From NCBI GenBank assembly GCA_013152945.1, contig JAADFL010000087.1:1-64000 (forward strand): a DNA stretch of 64,000 nt, in the 5' to 3' direction. Below, in pieces: positions 8,755 through 17,880 of this stretch. Under the pieces are notes generated by a model. That model had not been told where the DNA came from. It searched no databases and saw nothing but the letters and a program-made list of their open reading frames with translations. A program made the translations under genes and the position numbers. The stretch's first letter is position 1. Each line of letters starts with the position of its first letter. This DNA comes from Deltaproteobacteria bacterium. GTDB taxonomy: Bacteria > Myxococcota_A > JAADFL01.

Positions 8755-9954
8755 ATGGGGTCAATCCGTTCGATCCTGCCGGTGATCCCGGTTGTTATGT
8801 TTTTTGGCTCATCCGGCTGCATAAACATGCCCGGCGACAAGGGTGAGCCATGCAACAAGCATCTGTTGTGTGCATCCGGCCTTGTTTGCAACCAGGAAAC
8901 AAAAACATGCGAGGTGCGGCAAAAGTGCAAGGAAGGAGATAAGAAGCAGTGCGGCCAGACCGATCTCGGCGAATGCAGTTATGGGGTGCAGACCTGCACG
9001 GGCGGTACGTGGGGCGAGTGCAAAGGAGCAGTGCTTCCCGTTAAAGAAATCTGTGACGGCAAGGACAACGATTGCAACGGAACACCTGATGACAACAATG
9101 CGGCATCCTCCTGCCAGGCTCCCGCCGACGAATGTTTGAACGGCATTTGCCATGAATCTTCTTCAGTTTCTTGTGGATACTTCATCGGAGATAAGGAAGC
9201 AGGCAGAACCACCGAGATGTGCAAAATCGAGGCCGGCACCTACTACATCGGCCAAGATCCAAAACCAATGAATCTTAATGAAGCAGTATTCATCGACCGC
9301 TTTGAAGTCACAAACCTGAGGTACAAGAAATTCTTCGAGGAAAAGGGCAAGACAGCATCTTTGCTTCCGGATTGCACTCCTGACTACCCCAAGACACCGC
9401 CTTACCGCGATTGGAACACAGAGGCTCCCTATTTTGATGCAGACTTGGGGCAACACCCGGTAATTTGCATAAGCAGGGCCCAGGCGGAATCATTTTGTGC
9501 ATGGGCTGGAAAAAGACTTCCGACAGAACTTGAATGGGAAGCCGCGGCCCGGGGAAAGGGACAAGCAGGTAAGAGAATCTATCCTTGGGGCGATGAAGAT
9601 CCATCCGGCCAGGCCAACTGCAAGGATATCTCCTGCAAGGATACATATCCCAAAGGCACTTGCAATAACATGGTGGATGGCAGGCTGTGCAAGGACACAT
9701 CTCCCGAGGTAACCAGTGGCGCTACACCCGAGCCGGTACTCGAGAGCGGTCATTCACCTTATGATCTGCTCAACATGGCGGGAAACGCAGCTGAATGGGC
9801 AATCAATCCGGAAAACCAGGAACTCGGCGTATTGAGAGGCGGCTCATGGGATGACATGGCCGACAGCATACATGTGTACGACAGGCAGGAGAAACCCATT
9901 ACGACAGCAAACGCCACGACAGGCTTCAGGTGCGCTTATTCTCCAGTTAAATAG
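8755..9954 (+). CDS. Lipoprotein with MopE-type motif and FGE/SUMF1-like domain
   Basis: This 399-residue lipoprotein has a signal peptide ending in the lipobox GSSGC near residue 21. A cysteine-rich segment (about 30-130) contains the CDGKDNDCNGTPDD motif, similar to copper-binding MopE repeats of Myxococcota. From about 150 on it has the formylglycine-generating-enzyme fold: VFIDRFEVTNLRYKKFF, FCAWAGKRLPTELEWEAAARG, YPWGDE, NMAGNAAEW, LRGGSWDD and TGFRC. The two-cysteine active site of true sulfatase-modifying enzymes is not present (after GGSWDD no first Cys is seen), so a binding or structural role is more likely than catalysis. The short 10-base gap to the preceding exported protein suggests that they act together. 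Confidence 0.8.
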   Translation: MGSIRSILPVIPVVMFFGSSGCINMPGDKGEPCNKHLLCASGLVCNQETKTCEVRQKCKEGDKKQCGQTDLGECSYGVQTCTGGTWGECKGAVLPVKEICDGKDNDCNGTPDDNNAASSCQAPADECLNGICHESSSVSCGYFIGDKEAGRTTEMCKIEAGTYYIGQDPKPMNLNEAVFIDRFEVTNLRYKKFFEEKGKTASLLPDCTPDYPKTPPYRDWNTEAPYFDADLGQHPVICISRAQAESFCAWAGKRLPTELEWEAAARGKGQAGKRIYPWGDEDPSGQANCKDISCKDTYPKGTCNNMVDGRLCKDTSPEVTSGATPEPVLESGHSPYDLLNMAGNAAEWAINPENQELGVLRGGSWDDMADSIHVYDRQEKPITTANATTGFRCAYSPVK

Positions 9955-10016
9955 AATATCAGTGGCCCTCTCCCCCGGCCCTAGGCCCGGCCTCTCCCCA
10001 CCCAGGCCCTCTCTCT

Positions 10017-10068
10017 CCCCACCCAGGTTGATTTTCAGGGCACCTAAAATATGCTGTCATTTCATGAA
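10017..10068 (-). repeat. Dispersed repeat, copy A
   Basis: About 52 bases match, on the opposite strand, the segment at 20309-20360 at roughly 90 percent identity by eye. The shared core in the minus-strand sense runs from CATGAAATGAC through GAAAATCAACCTGGGTGGGG. Both copies sit in gene-free spacers next to other low-complexity elements. The identity of the element is unknown. Confidence 0.75.
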
Positions 10069-10096
10069 GTAGGGGAGGTTCGCGAACCGCCCCTAC
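10069..10096. repeat. 28-bp palindrome (GTAGGGG...CCCCTAC)
   Basis: GTAGGGG at the left arm and CCCCTAC at the right flank GGTTCGCGAACC. The element is self-complementary except for one A/G pair. Palindromes of this GTAGGGG type recur in many uncultured bacterial genomes, but I recall no function for them. Confidence 0.7.
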
Positions 10097-10155
10097 GAGA
10101 TTCAATCCTAATAATTTGTATTTTTTTTCACCAGGACCAGGTTGGCTTTCCACCG

Positions 10156-10198
10156 CCCTCACCCCCAAAATCACCCTCTCCCGCAGAGCGGGTGAGGG
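10156..10198. repeat. REP-like hairpin
   Basis: CCCTCACCC and GGGTGAGGG form a perfect 9-bp stem around a 25-base loop containing CCCTCTCCCGC. It looks like the REP-type intergenic repeats common in proteobacterial genomes. No U-tract follows it, so it is not an obvious terminator. Confidence 0.5.
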
Positions 10199-10431
10199 GG
10201 CCGTATTGTGAGCATTTACATTCTCCCGGTTGTGGCTTTTTTGGGGGATTGGTTTTAATTGATTCAATTGGGGACGATTGAATTAAGGGCGATGTCCTTA
10301 TGATGCGGTATGTGTCCATGGCACCAATACCATTGTTACCAACAATTCCGGGGGCAACGCCGCTGGCATTTTTGACATTTTAATTCGGTTATCACAGTGG
10401 TTAGAGTTTAGTGTTGGAAGACCGAATGACT

Positions 10432-11574
10432 CTACCTTATCGTAGTCGGGTCATCATCTCTGACATTCTGGTTTTCGAATTCATCCCAGGTAGAATCGGA
10501 AGTGGCGGCTATTCCCGAATAACGGAGTGCGAAATCATCCGGGTTTGTGCACTGCCTCAATGACTCCTGGTAGCTGATGTAACCGGCCTTCAATAATGCC
10601 ATGAGCGACTGGTCGAATGTTTGCATTCCATAATGGATATGTCCGTCAGCAATAGCGTCGTGAATCTCCTTTGTTCGGTCCTTGTCCTCGATCAACTCCT
10701 TTATCCTTCCTGTTGATATCATTATCTCCACAGCCGGCACCCTTCCCCGGCCGTCGGATCTGGCAACAAGCCTTTGACTCACGACCGACTTGAGCACTGC
10801 CGAAAGCTGGAGCCTCACCTGTTTTTGTTGATGGGGGGGGAATACGGCGATGATCCTCTGCACTGTCTCCGTGGCATCCACCGTATGTAATGTGCTCATG
10901 ACAAGATGCCCGGTTTCAGCAGCCAGCAGAGCGGTCTCGATAGTTTCGAAATCTCTCATTTCACCGACCAGGATAACATCAGGATCTTGTCTCAAAGCGC
11001 TTTTCAGGGCCTGGGCAAAGGACATCGTATCAACGCCCACCTCACGCTGGTTAATTATGGACCTCTTATCGCGTATTAGAAACTCTATCGGGTCTTCTAT
11101 GGTAATTATGTGGCAAGTACGCATGGAATTTATGTGATCGATCATGGAGGCCAGGGTCGTTGATTTTCCTGATCCAGTGGTTCCCGTAACCAGTATGAGC
11201 CCTCTTGGCTCCATTGCAATTTTTTCCAGGATTTTTGGGAGATTCAAGCTATCGAGTGTTCTTATCTTGTGGGGTATGACCCTGAACACAGCTCCGACCG
11301 AACCACGCTGGGTGAACACGTTTACCCTGAATCTGCCCAGGCCGGGGACCCCGTATGCCATGTCGATCTCATTTTGAACCTTGAACCTCTCGCGCTGAAA
11401 ATCGTTCATGATTCCCAGGCACATGCGTGCAACCTCTTCCGGCGGCATCCTCTTGGTGTCTTTGAGGGGTAACAGCGAGCCATCTATTCGAAACATTGGA
11501 GGAAGGCCGGCCTTAAGGTGAATATCCGATGCGCCTCCGACCAGTGCTACTTTCAAGATTTCATTGAGTTCCAT
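10432..11574 (-). CDS. pilT: PilT twitching-motility ATPase
   Basis: This 380-residue protein is the hexameric ATPase that powers type IV pilus retraction. It shows the Walker A motif [10 protein letters not shown], the Asp box EDPIEFLI, Walker B with [23 protein letters not shown], and the His box [15 protein letters not shown]-terminal region follows with [21 protein letters not shown], which includes the AIRNLIRE-equivalent helix zone. The length is slightly above the usual 345-370. ATG 11574 has GGGGAGC upstream and lies inside the end of recA (14-base overlap), so it is probably translationally coupled to recA. No other pilus gene is in the window. Confidence 0.93.
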   Translation of the reverse strand: MELNEILKVALVGGASDIHLKAGLPPMFRIDGSLLPLKDTKRMPPEEVARMCLGIMNDFQRERFKVQNEIDMAYGVPGLGRFRVNVFTQRGSVGAVFRVIPHKIRTLDSLNLPKILEKIAMEPRGLILVTGTTGSGKSTTLASMIDHINSMRTCHIITIEDPIEFLIRDKRSIINQREVGVDTMSFAQALKSALRQDPDVILVGEMRDFETIETALLAAETGHLVMSTLHTVDATETVQRIIAVFPPHQQKQVRLQLSAVLKSVVSQRLVARSDGRGRVPAVEIMISTGRIKELIEDKDRTKEIHDAIADGHIHYGMQTFDQSLMALLKAGYISYQESLRQCTNPDDFALRYSGIAATSDSTWDEFENQNVRDDDPTTIR

Positions 11575-12649
11575 TTTGCTCCCCTGTTTGCCCCTCGGCT
11601 GCATCCTCTCGGCGCAAGAGCCCATGCGCTTCCAACAGACTGTGTTCCAGGTTCTGCATTATCTCACCATTCTCTTCGATAAAGGCCCTGGCCGATTCCC
11701 TTCCCTGTCCAATCCTCTGGTCTCCCATAGAATACCACGAACCGCTTTTTTCTATAAGTCCCGCCTCGACCGCCCTGTCCAGCAAGTCCCCGGCTTTGGA
11801 TATTCCCTTGCCGTAAAGAATGTCGAATTCAACCTCCCTGAAGGGTGGTGCCAGTTTATTCTTGACGACCTTTACCCTGGTTCTGTTTCCCATTACCTCC
11901 TGGCCCTGCTTTATTGCCCCGATACGCCTGATATCCAGCCTTACAGAAGAATAGAATTTCAAGGCATTGCCGCCTGTAGTTGTTTCCGGATTGCCGAACA
12001 TGACTCCGATTTTCATCCGAATCTGGTTGATAAACAATACGCATGTTTTTGACCTTGAAATCGATCCGGTAAGCTTTCGCAATGCCTGGGACATGAGCCT
12101 TGCCTGCAGCCCGACATGGGCATCACCCATTTCCCCTTCGATTTCAGCCTTTGGGACAAGGGCTGCAACAGAGTCCACCACAACCACGTCCACAGCGCCG
12201 GACCGTACGAGTAAATCCGCTATTTCCAGAGCCTGCTCGCCCGTGTCTGGCTGAGAAACCAGTAGCTCGTCGACATTGACACCGAGTTTGGATGCATATT
12301 TGACGTCGAGTGCATGCTCTGCGTCAATAAAGGCGGCAATTCCCCCGGTCTTTTGCGCCTCGGCTATGACGTGCAAGGCCAACGTGGTCTTTCCCGAGGA
12401 TTCCGGGCCGAACACTTCAACAACCCTTCCGCGCGGGATTCCGCCTATCCCCAAGGCTATATCGAGGCCGATACTACCGGTCGGTATTATTTTTATCTGA
12501 CCGGCGAGTGACTGCTGATCGCCCAACTTCATAATTGAGCCTTTGCCGAACTGCCTCTCGATTGCCTGGACCGCCGCCTTCAAGGCACGATCCTTGTCAT
12601 TACCGTTCCTTTCGCGCACGGGTGAAGCCTTGTCTGTCTTGCTTGCCAT
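11561..12649 (-). CDS. recA: Recombinase RecA
   Basis: The 362-residue protein is the DNA strand-exchange and SOS-coprotease ATPase. It has Walker [10 protein letters not shown], the signatures [27 protein letters not shown] and loop L2 with [16 protein letters not shown], and an acidic C-terminus. The N-terminus MASKTDKAS is longer and more polar than in E. coli. A GGAGTTAA ribosome site precedes the start. It is the third gene of a leftward operon: cinA and thpR overlap by 4 bases, recA follows after 26 bases, and pilT overlaps the recA end. No SOS box is visible immediately upstream of recA. Confidence 0.98.
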   Translation of the reverse strand: MASKTDKASPVRERNGNDKDRALKAAVQAIERQFGKGSIMKLGDQQSLAGQIKIIPTGSIGLDIALGIGGIPRGRVVEVFGPESSGKTTLALHVIAEAQKTGGIAAFIDAEHALDVKYASKLGVNVDELLVSQPDTGEQALEIADLLVRSGAVDVVVVDSVAALVPKAEIEGEMGDAHVGLQARLMSQALRKLTGSISRSKTCVLFINQIRMKIGVMFGNPETTTGGNALKFYSSVRLDIRRIGAIKQGQEVMGNRTRVKVVKNKLAPPFREVEFDILYGKGISKAGDLLDRAVEAGLIEKSGSWYSMGDQRIGQGRESARAFIEENGEIMQNLEHSLLEAHGLLRREDAAEGQTGEQNGTQ

Positions 12650-12675
12650 TTAACTCCTCCGAAACCTTGTCCGAA

Positions 12676-13281
12676 TCAAACTCCGGCCAGCGTCATTACA
12701 TCGAGTTCATCATATATGGGGCCTGTTGGTGTCAAGTCGCTCTTGTAAAGTACTATTCTGTCTGCTGTCTGCAATATGCCTTGCCTGCCTTCCCGGAAAT
12801 TTTCGAGCATCACGTCCAGTCCTTGCCTCGGCCCCTTCTTGAACCTTGCAAGTGTCAAGTGAGCCTTGAACGGCCTTTCCTCCCTCTCAAAGCCATGTGC
12901 TTCACATGCCTGCTCGATCAGGCCTGCCAATTCCCGTAAGCGGGACTTACCTTGCCGGGTATCCATAAACAATATCCGGGGACGGTGGGGGGAACCGAAA
13001 AACCCCAAATCCTCCAACCTGAACCTGAACGGGGCAAAATCCTTTACTGATTCTGCAATTGTCTTTACCAACAAAGGCACGGAAACCATCTCCATGTCAC
13101 CCAGGAACTTCAAAGTCATGTGCATCGATTCAGGTTTGACAGGCCTGAATTTTGCGCCCGCTTCTTTAAGAGCCTTTGTCAATTCAAGAGAGAGAGAGCC
13201 CAATTTCTTGCGAGCCGATCCGGACAGAGGCAATGCAATAAATGCCCTGATGATATTGGCATTATCTGCAATATTATTCAT
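12676..13281 (-). CDS. thpR: RNA 2',3'-cyclic phosphodiesterase
   Basis: The 201-residue product belongs to the LigT/ThpR 2H phosphoesterases, which hydrolyse 2',3'-cyclic phosphates. Both catalytic HxTx motifs are present: HMTLKFLGD near residues 53-61 and HLTLARFKKG near 140-150. The N-terminal RAFIALPL is also typical. Its ATG overlaps the cinA stop by ATGA. Placement between cinA and recA is known from several bacteria, where the three are co-transcribed. The size matches the family's usual 180-200 residues. Confidence 0.9.
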   Translation of the reverse strand: MNNIADNANIIRAFIALPLSGSARKKLGSLSLELTKALKEAGAKFRPVKPESMHMTLKFLGDMEMVSVPLLVKTIAESVKDFAPFRFRLEDLGFFGSPHRPRILFMDTRQGKSRLRELAGLIEQACEAHGFEREERPFKAHLTLARFKKGPRQGLDVMLENFREGRQGILQTADRIVLYKSDLTPTGPIYDELDVMTLAGV

Positions 13282-14534
13282 AGAAGCCTCTTTCTAAGCC
13301 TATCGAGTACCACATGGCCTGCCAAAGACTGAATCCAGTGTCTTGGGCCCTTCAAAACCTTGTTATACGTATCTATACCCCATGGCCCTGACATTGAGAA
13401 CCATATTAGACCCACCGGCTTATCGGGCGTGCCTCCTGACGGGCCGGCAATGCCGGTTACGGCCAGTCCGATGTCCGCGCCGAGAACATGTTTTACCCCT
13501 TCTGCCATGGCCGAAGCAGTCTCGGCGCTAACCGCACCATGTATTTCAAGCACCTCCAAAGGCACATTAAGTAATCCTTGTTTCGCTTCGTTGTGGTAAG
13601 CCACAACACAGCCCTTGAACACGCTGGATGCTCCAGGCACCTCTGTAACCAGGGATGCAGCCCTCCCGCCGGTGCAGGATTCGGCCAAGGCGAGAGTTTT
13701 GCCCCGCTCTTTCAACAAGTTAACCAGGGATGTCGCAAAAGGCTTCATATCCCGGCCACAAATGTGATCGCCAAGTTTTTTCTCGATGGCAGCCAGAGCC
13801 TTTTCAGAGTCTGCGCGGACATCTCCCCCCTGTCCGGTCCTGGCCACGACCTTGACGTGGATTACGGGAAATTCCGGAAGAAATCCGAGACTGATCGAAG
13901 GAATCGCCTTTTCCAGTCCATCGAGCCTTTCATAAAGAACAGCCTCGGGCAAGCCGAATACGTCGACAATCTTTGTTTGGACTTTCAGGCCGGCCCGTGA
14001 TGCAAGGTCCGGAGCAACCTCTTGCTCGAACATGTCACTTAATTCTGAAGGGACTCCTGGCAGGAAATATAGCAGCTTGTTATCCATGCCTTCCATCACA
14101 AAACCAGGCGCGGTTCCTTTCCTGTTGTTCAAGATTGCCGCTCCCCTTGGAAGCAGGGCCTGTTTCTTATTTGCATCTCCCAGGCGCATACCAAGATCTT
14201 TCAGAAAAGTTTCGAGCTGTCTGAGCCAACCCTGGTGCAACTCAAGGTCAACCGAAAACGCCATGGCCGCAGCCTCTGCCGTCCTGTCGTCCGATGTCGG
14301 GCCCAGTCCTCCGGATACGATCGTGACTTCGCAGTTCCTTTGTGCAAGTTTCAAGCTATTCGCAATGGCTTCGAGGTTGTCGGGCACCACATGTATTGCT
14401 GTCACCTTGTAACCAAGGGCCTTGAGGGAAGATGCCAGGAAATAGCCGTTCTTGTCTCTAACTTCTCCTGCCAAAAGCTCATCACCCACCAGGATGACCT
14501 GGGCGGTCCCCTCTTTTTTCCCCATTGAAGTCAT
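13278..14534 (-). CDS. cinA: CinA-family protein (competence/damage-inducible)
   Basis: The 418-residue protein has the N-terminal MoaB/MogA-like domain (VILVGDELLAGEVRDKNG, VSGGLGPTSDDRT) with putative ADP-ribose pyrophosphatase activity, and the C-terminal nicotinamide-mononucleotide amidase domain (LALAESCTGGRAASLVTEVPGASSVF, YHNEAKQ, GIAGPSGG). CinA proteins recycle pyridine nucleotides and are often linked with recA. The start at 14534 has GAGGAG about 13 bases upstream; a second in-frame ATG three codons in has no better site. It heads the operon thpR-recA-pilT. The 82 bases upstream show no clear promoter. Confidence 0.93.
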   Translation of the reverse strand: MTSMGKKEGTAQVILVGDELLAGEVRDKNGYFLASSLKALGYKVTAIHVVPDNLEAIANSLKLAQRNCEVTIVSGGLGPTSDDRTAEAAAMAFSVDLELHQGWLRQLETFLKDLGMRLGDANKKQALLPRGAAILNNRKGTAPGFVMEGMDNKLLYFLPGVPSELSDMFEQEVAPDLASRAGLKVQTKIVDVFGLPEAVLYERLDGLEKAIPSISLGFLPEFPVIHVKVVARTGQGGDVRADSEKALAAIEKKLGDHICGRDMKPFATSLVNLLKERGKTLALAESCTGGRAASLVTEVPGASSVFKGCVVAYHNEAKQGLLNVPLEVLEIHGAVSAETASAMAEGVKHVLGADIGLAVTGIAGPSGGTPDKPVGLIWFSMSGPWGIDTYNKVLKGPRHWIQSLAGHVVLDRLRKRLL

Positions 14535-14616
14535 GGCGTGTACACGGCTCCTCTCAAGGGTCTTTTATCGATACATAGCCCAATAGCCTTGCTTGTCAAG
14601 GCTAAGAACTCTGTAT

Positions 14617-16341
14617 TCAACCGGGACAGATTTTTTGCCTACCGATATCACACCGGTGGCAATTTTTCCCCGGTGTACAATTCGCAGACGGCTTTCCCTG
14701 CCGCAATAGGTCCCGTTCCCTTAACAGCACCTCTGTCCCTGTCCCATGGCCCACCCTGTCCCATGGCAGATCAGCAGCCCCGGACCTCTCTGCAAAGGCT
14801 ATCCAGTTCGGATCCAGGCCCAGGGAATTCAATATGGAATCGATGTCGATACCCGACTCCACCGACTGCACCAGGGCGTTTCCTACCTCGCGGGATCCGC
14901 GTGACAACAAGGCTTGCCGGTATACGGATTTCAAGGATTCCGCATTGACCCGAACACCGCCTATCTTGCTCAATGACTTCTTTGCCTGCTTCAGGTACAT
15001 GTTAAGGGTTGCAGGATCTTTCATGCCTGACCACTGGAGTGGCGTTCCCGGCTTTGGTACAAACAGGGAGAGTGAAACATGGGTCATTCCCGTGGAACCT
15101 TTGGAACGGGCAGCTCCCCTTTCTCTTGCCTTGCTGATTTTTTCCACTATATGGACCATGGCATGGATATCGTCATCTTCCTGCCCTGGTAACCCCAATA
15201 TAAAATACAATTTAAGATTCGGTATCCCGGTCTTGCCTGCCATGTAACCGGCATCGACAAGCACTTGGTCTTCCATGTCCTTGTTTATAGCCCGGCGCAG
15301 ATCTTCTCGCCCGACCTCCGGGGCCATGGTCAGCGTGCGAAGCCCATGTTTCGAAAGCTTATCTAGCAATTCCAATGACACCTTGTCCGCCCGCAGGCTC
15401 GAAGGTGAGGCCTTGGCGCCGTTTTTTTCCACCATGTCGATAATTTCTTCAAGCTCGGGATGGTCGGACAAGTCCGATGCGACAAGGCCGACCTTGCCTG
15501 CAAGATCGGAAAGCCTGGCTATTTCCCGTTCCATGTCATCCAGGGGCCAAAACCGTGGAGGCCTGCAAACATAGCCGGAAGCACAGAACCTGCAACCCCT
15601 GACGCAACCCCTGGCCACCTCGATGAGCGCCATGGAGCCAAGTTCCGCATCCGGGCAAAGAACAGTAGTGGCTGCGGGCTGCCCTCCCCCGGTCAATTGA
15701 AACAGGAATTGTCTCGTCACCGAAAAATCGGGGGTAGCGTCGAAAGTGAGCCATCCATCCACCTTTCTGATTGCCTCGATCTTTTGTTCCAGCGAGGCCT
15801 TTGGTTCAATCTCCAGATTGTCCAATGCTCTTGGAACCAGGACTTCGGCGTCGCCCAATCCCACTGCATCGACCATGGACAGGTACGGTTCAGGGTTCAT
15901 GGTCGGAGCCATGCCTCCGGCTACAACAAGAGGATCGTGTTTCCTCCTGTCTTCAGGTCTGGGTGACAAGCCTGCCCTGATAAGAGCCCTGGCCACATTC
16001 CACGCGCCTTCTTCGAATGGAATGGTGAAGGCGATCACATCGAAATCAGACAGGGGCCGGGCAGACTCCACGCTCTTCGGGGTTCCCTTGGATGATATGA
16101 AACATCTCTCTGCAAGGGAACCCGACCTCCCGTTGATGATTCTATATAATACCTGTAAACCGAGGTTCGAAGCACCTGTTCTGTAAGTGCCCGGATAAAC
16201 CAGGACGATATTCAATCCGCATCCGTGATCCTTTTTAATAATTCCTTTTTCAAACCAGCCCATTCCAGCCTGGTTACGATTTGTTCGGGAGTAGCCGCGG
16301 GACAGCCTGCCGTATTTGCGTTTCTTCTTAATGACAGTCAA
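14617..16341 (-). CDS. Radical SAM protein with B12-binding-like N-terminal region
   Basis: This 574-residue protein carries the radical SAM cluster motif ARGCVRGCRFC (CxxxCxxC) in its middle and the downstream motifs of the family (SLRADKVS, MAPEVG, LKLYFILGLPGQEDDD). The N-terminal part (VYPGTYRTGASNLGLQVLYRIIN, AFTIPFEEGAWNVAR, VVAGGMAPTMNPEPYL) resembles cobalamin-binding radical SAM enzymes. It looks like the uncharacterised family often fused to DUF2344, here without that domain. The C-terminus carries CxxxxxCxxC and a final Cys, possibly a metal site. I chose TTG 16341 because AAGGAG lies 5 bases upstream; no in-frame ATG gives the full N-terminus with a ribosome site. Possible roles are RNA or cofactor modification. 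Confidence 0.8.
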   Translation of the reverse strand: MTVIKKKRKYGRLSRGYSRTNRNQAGMGWFEKGIIKKDHGCGLNIVLVYPGTYRTGASNLGLQVLYRIINGRSGSLAERCFISSKGTPKSVESARPLSDFDVIAFTIPFEEGAWNVARALIRAGLSPRPEDRRKHDPLVVAGGMAPTMNPEPYLSMVDAVGLGDAEVLVPRALDNLEIEPKASLEQKIEAIRKVDGWLTFDATPDFSVTRQFLFQLTGGGQPAATTVLCPDAELGSMALIEVARGCVRGCRFCASGYVCRPPRFWPLDDMEREIARLSDLAGKVGLVASDLSDHPELEEIIDMVEKNGAKASPSSLRADKVSLELLDKLSKHGLRTLTMAPEVGREDLRRAINKDMEDQVLVDAGYMAGKTGIPNLKLYFILGLPGQEDDDIHAMVHIVEKISKARERGAARSKGSTGMTHVSLSLFVPKPGTPLQWSGMKDPATLNMYLKQAKKSLSKIGGVRVNAESLKSVYRQALLSRGSREVGNALVQSVESGIDIDSILNSLGLDPNWIAFAERSGAADLPWDRVGHGTGTEVLLRERDLLRQGKPSANCTPGKNCHRCDIGRQKICPG

Positions 16342-16540
16342 AGGTTCTCCTTTTATGACACAGGCCCTTTGCAATAAAATATGTTGTCTCGGGCACAGGC
16401 GCAACCGCATCGTTTTCCGTGTATGCCCATCTTGGTGTCGGCACATGTATCACTGTCTCGATCTCAATTATGGCTTAACTGTCTCATTTCGATTTGAAAC
16501 AATGCATCATGGTCTCCAAACACAATATCCAGGAAATCCT

Positions 16541-16549
16541 ATTATAGCA
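16541..16549 (-). promoter_or_regulatory. Extended -10 element upstream of radical SAM gene
   Basis: On the minus strand TGCTATAAT is a perfect extended -10 sequence, about 195 bases before the radical SAM start. No good -35 box is visible, which is usual for extended -10 promoters. The leader transcribed from here contains no obvious gene. Confidence 0.45.
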
Positions 16550-16578
16550 AACAACAGAGTGAAACAGGCAGAATAGCC

Positions 16579-16712
16579 TCCCCCCAAAGTCCGACCCGGG
16601 CCGAGTCGCTTGGGGGGAAGCCGGTAGGAATTAAGGGAGGTTCAAAGAACGAGGTTACCGGCTTTAAAAGAACCTGAAGCCCTTGTTCAGCCGGTGGAAC
16701 TATTTCCGGCAA
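16579..16712. ncRNA. Candidate structured RNA or leader, three stable hairpins
   Basis: Three stems follow one another in the spacer 16342-16885. TCCCCCCAA/TTGGGGGGA (16579-16587 with 16610-16618) has a 22-base loop containing CGAC/GTCG. AAGCCGGTA/TACCGGCTT (16618-16626 with 16656-16664) is a perfect 9-bp stem. GCCGG/CCGGC extended by CTTG/AAG lies at about 16682-16712. No U-tract follows on either strand, so simple termination is unlikely. It does not match tmRNA, RNase P, SRP or 6S RNA as I know them. The strand is unclear. The flanking parts of this 544-base spacer hold no gene. Confidence 0.35.
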
Positions 16713-16885
16713 GTTAAACTAGCACTAAGCATGCCAAGACGAATCATTCTCATTTTCGAGCCGTTGCCGATAGTTTTTTCCGGTTGGCCTTTTCTATTAG
16801 TCCACGCTCTCTTGTACCATCTCGCTGAGCTCACCTCTTGCCCGGGAGATGGCGAATAGCAAGGATAACCAGAACCGACTTCGTA

Positions 16886-17767
16886 TCAGGCAGCCAGCAA
16901 ATCCTTTGCAGCAGTCCCTGCAGAGAGGTAGGCCTTGATTTTTTTCAGGCCGCTTGCCTCGATTTGCCTCACTCTCTCTCTTGAAATACCCATTTCCTTG
17001 GCCAAGCTGGCCAAGCTGGGTGGTTCGTCGCTCAATACCCGCCTTTGAACCACCATCCTCTCTCTTTCCGGTAACCTTGCCAGTGCAGAATCCACATGTT
17101 GTTTCACAATCCTGTTCTTCTCTTCGGTTGCAAACTTATCTTCAGGAGAGGGATTATCATCTGTCAACATATCCAAGTACGTAGCAGACTTGTCCTCTTT
17201 CAACATCTTTGCATCCAGGGAAAAATCCCTTGCACTCATCTTGAGTTCCATCTCGAAAATATCTTTGTCCTTGATGCCAAGCTTTTCGGCCAAGGCTGCA
17301 ATTTTATCTCCGTGTTCCATGGGCTCGTCCCTGCCTGCATCCAGTTCCCTACTCGCAGGCAAGAGTTTGAAAAACAATTTCCTCTGAGCCCTGGTAGTCC
17401 CTATCTTCACCATGCTCCATGTTTTCATGACGAATGACCGGATCATGGCCTTGATCCACCATACGGCGTACGAGATGAGCCTGTACCCTTTGTGTGGGTT
17501 GAACCTCTTAACCGCCAGCATGAGTCCCATGTTGCCTTCCTGTACAAGATCCGCCAACGGCGCACCGTACCTGGTGAACTCATGTGCAATCTTAACCACG
17601 AATCTCAAATTGGCTGCAACCAGTTTCTGAGCCGCCTTCAGGTCATTGTAGTCGAAATACTTTATTGCCAGCTCTCTTTCTTCTTCACGAGTCAACATGG
17701 GAATCCTGTTGATTTGTTCGACGTACGTATCCAATTCGCCAGCCCTTAATACAAGTGCCTTGCTCAT
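16886..17767 (-). CDS. rpoH: RNA polymerase sigma factor RpoH (sigma-32 type)
   Basis: The 293-residue product is a group 3 sigma factor directing heat-shock transcription. Region 2 is seen in LAIKYFDYNDLKAAQKLVAANLRFVVKIAHEF, with the RpoH-like LVQEGNMGLMLAVKRF and SYAVWWIKAMIRSFV. Region 3/4 follows with a C-terminal helix-turn-helix in SLASLAKEMGISRERVRQIEASGLKKIK. The length is typical for RpoH. The start follows GGGGGTGATGT. A strong sigma-70-like promoter lies about 85 bases upstream (17852-17880), so it is transcribed alone. Confidence 0.93.
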   Translation of the reverse strand: MSKALVLRAGELDTYVEQINRIPMLTREEERELAIKYFDYNDLKAAQKLVAANLRFVVKIAHEFTRYGAPLADLVQEGNMGLMLAVKRFNPHKGYRLISYAVWWIKAMIRSFVMKTWSMVKIGTTRAQRKLFFKLLPASRELDAGRDEPMEHGDKIAALAEKLGIKDKDIFEMELKMSARDFSLDAKMLKEDKSATYLDMLTDDNPSPEDKFATEEKNRIVKQHVDSALARLPERERMVVQRRVLSDEPPSLASLAKEMGISRERVRQIEASGLKKIKAYLSAGTAAKDLLAA

Positions 17768-17851
17768 TACATCACCCCCTTGCCTTTTTCCAACCGCTCT
17801 TTTTTAAACCCCAAGTTAACCATTAGCACTCACCTCTCCCATCTGCTAAAT

Positions 17852-17880
17852 TATATATGCACATTTCGGGCCAATGTCAA
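17852..17880 (-). promoter_or_regulatory. Sigma-70-type promoter of rpoH
   Basis: On the minus strand a perfect TTGACA (17880-17875) is followed after 17 bases by TATATA (17857-17852), with an overlapping TATAAT two bases further on. Transcription would start near 17845, leaving a leader of roughly 78 bases. The spacer 17768-18073 is otherwise AT-rich and holds no gene. Confidence 0.75.

Larger units (their letters stand above)
9955..10431. other. Repeat-rich intergenic region of 477 bp
   Basis: The spacer between two convergent genes holds several repeat elements (listed separately): C-rich low-complexity sequence at 9963-10026, a dispersed repeat at 10017-10068, a 28-base palindrome at 10069-10096 and a hairpin at 10156-10198. 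Around 10320-10373 the plus-strand frame gives GTNTIVTNNSGGNAAGIF, reminiscent of a beta-helix surface-protein repeat, so a decayed gene fragment is possible. No intact gene was found. Confidence 0.6.

Noticed and set aside
13278-14534. SOS box upstream of the cinA-recA operon
   Set aside because: I saw no CTGT-N8-ACAG-like or other clear operator within the 82 bases upstream; family-specific boxes cannot be judged by eye.
16579-16618. Rho-independent terminator for rpoH
   Set aside because: The stem is strong but no U-tract follows on the minus strand, and it is about 270 bases beyond the rpoH stop. It was kept as a structured RNA candidate instead.
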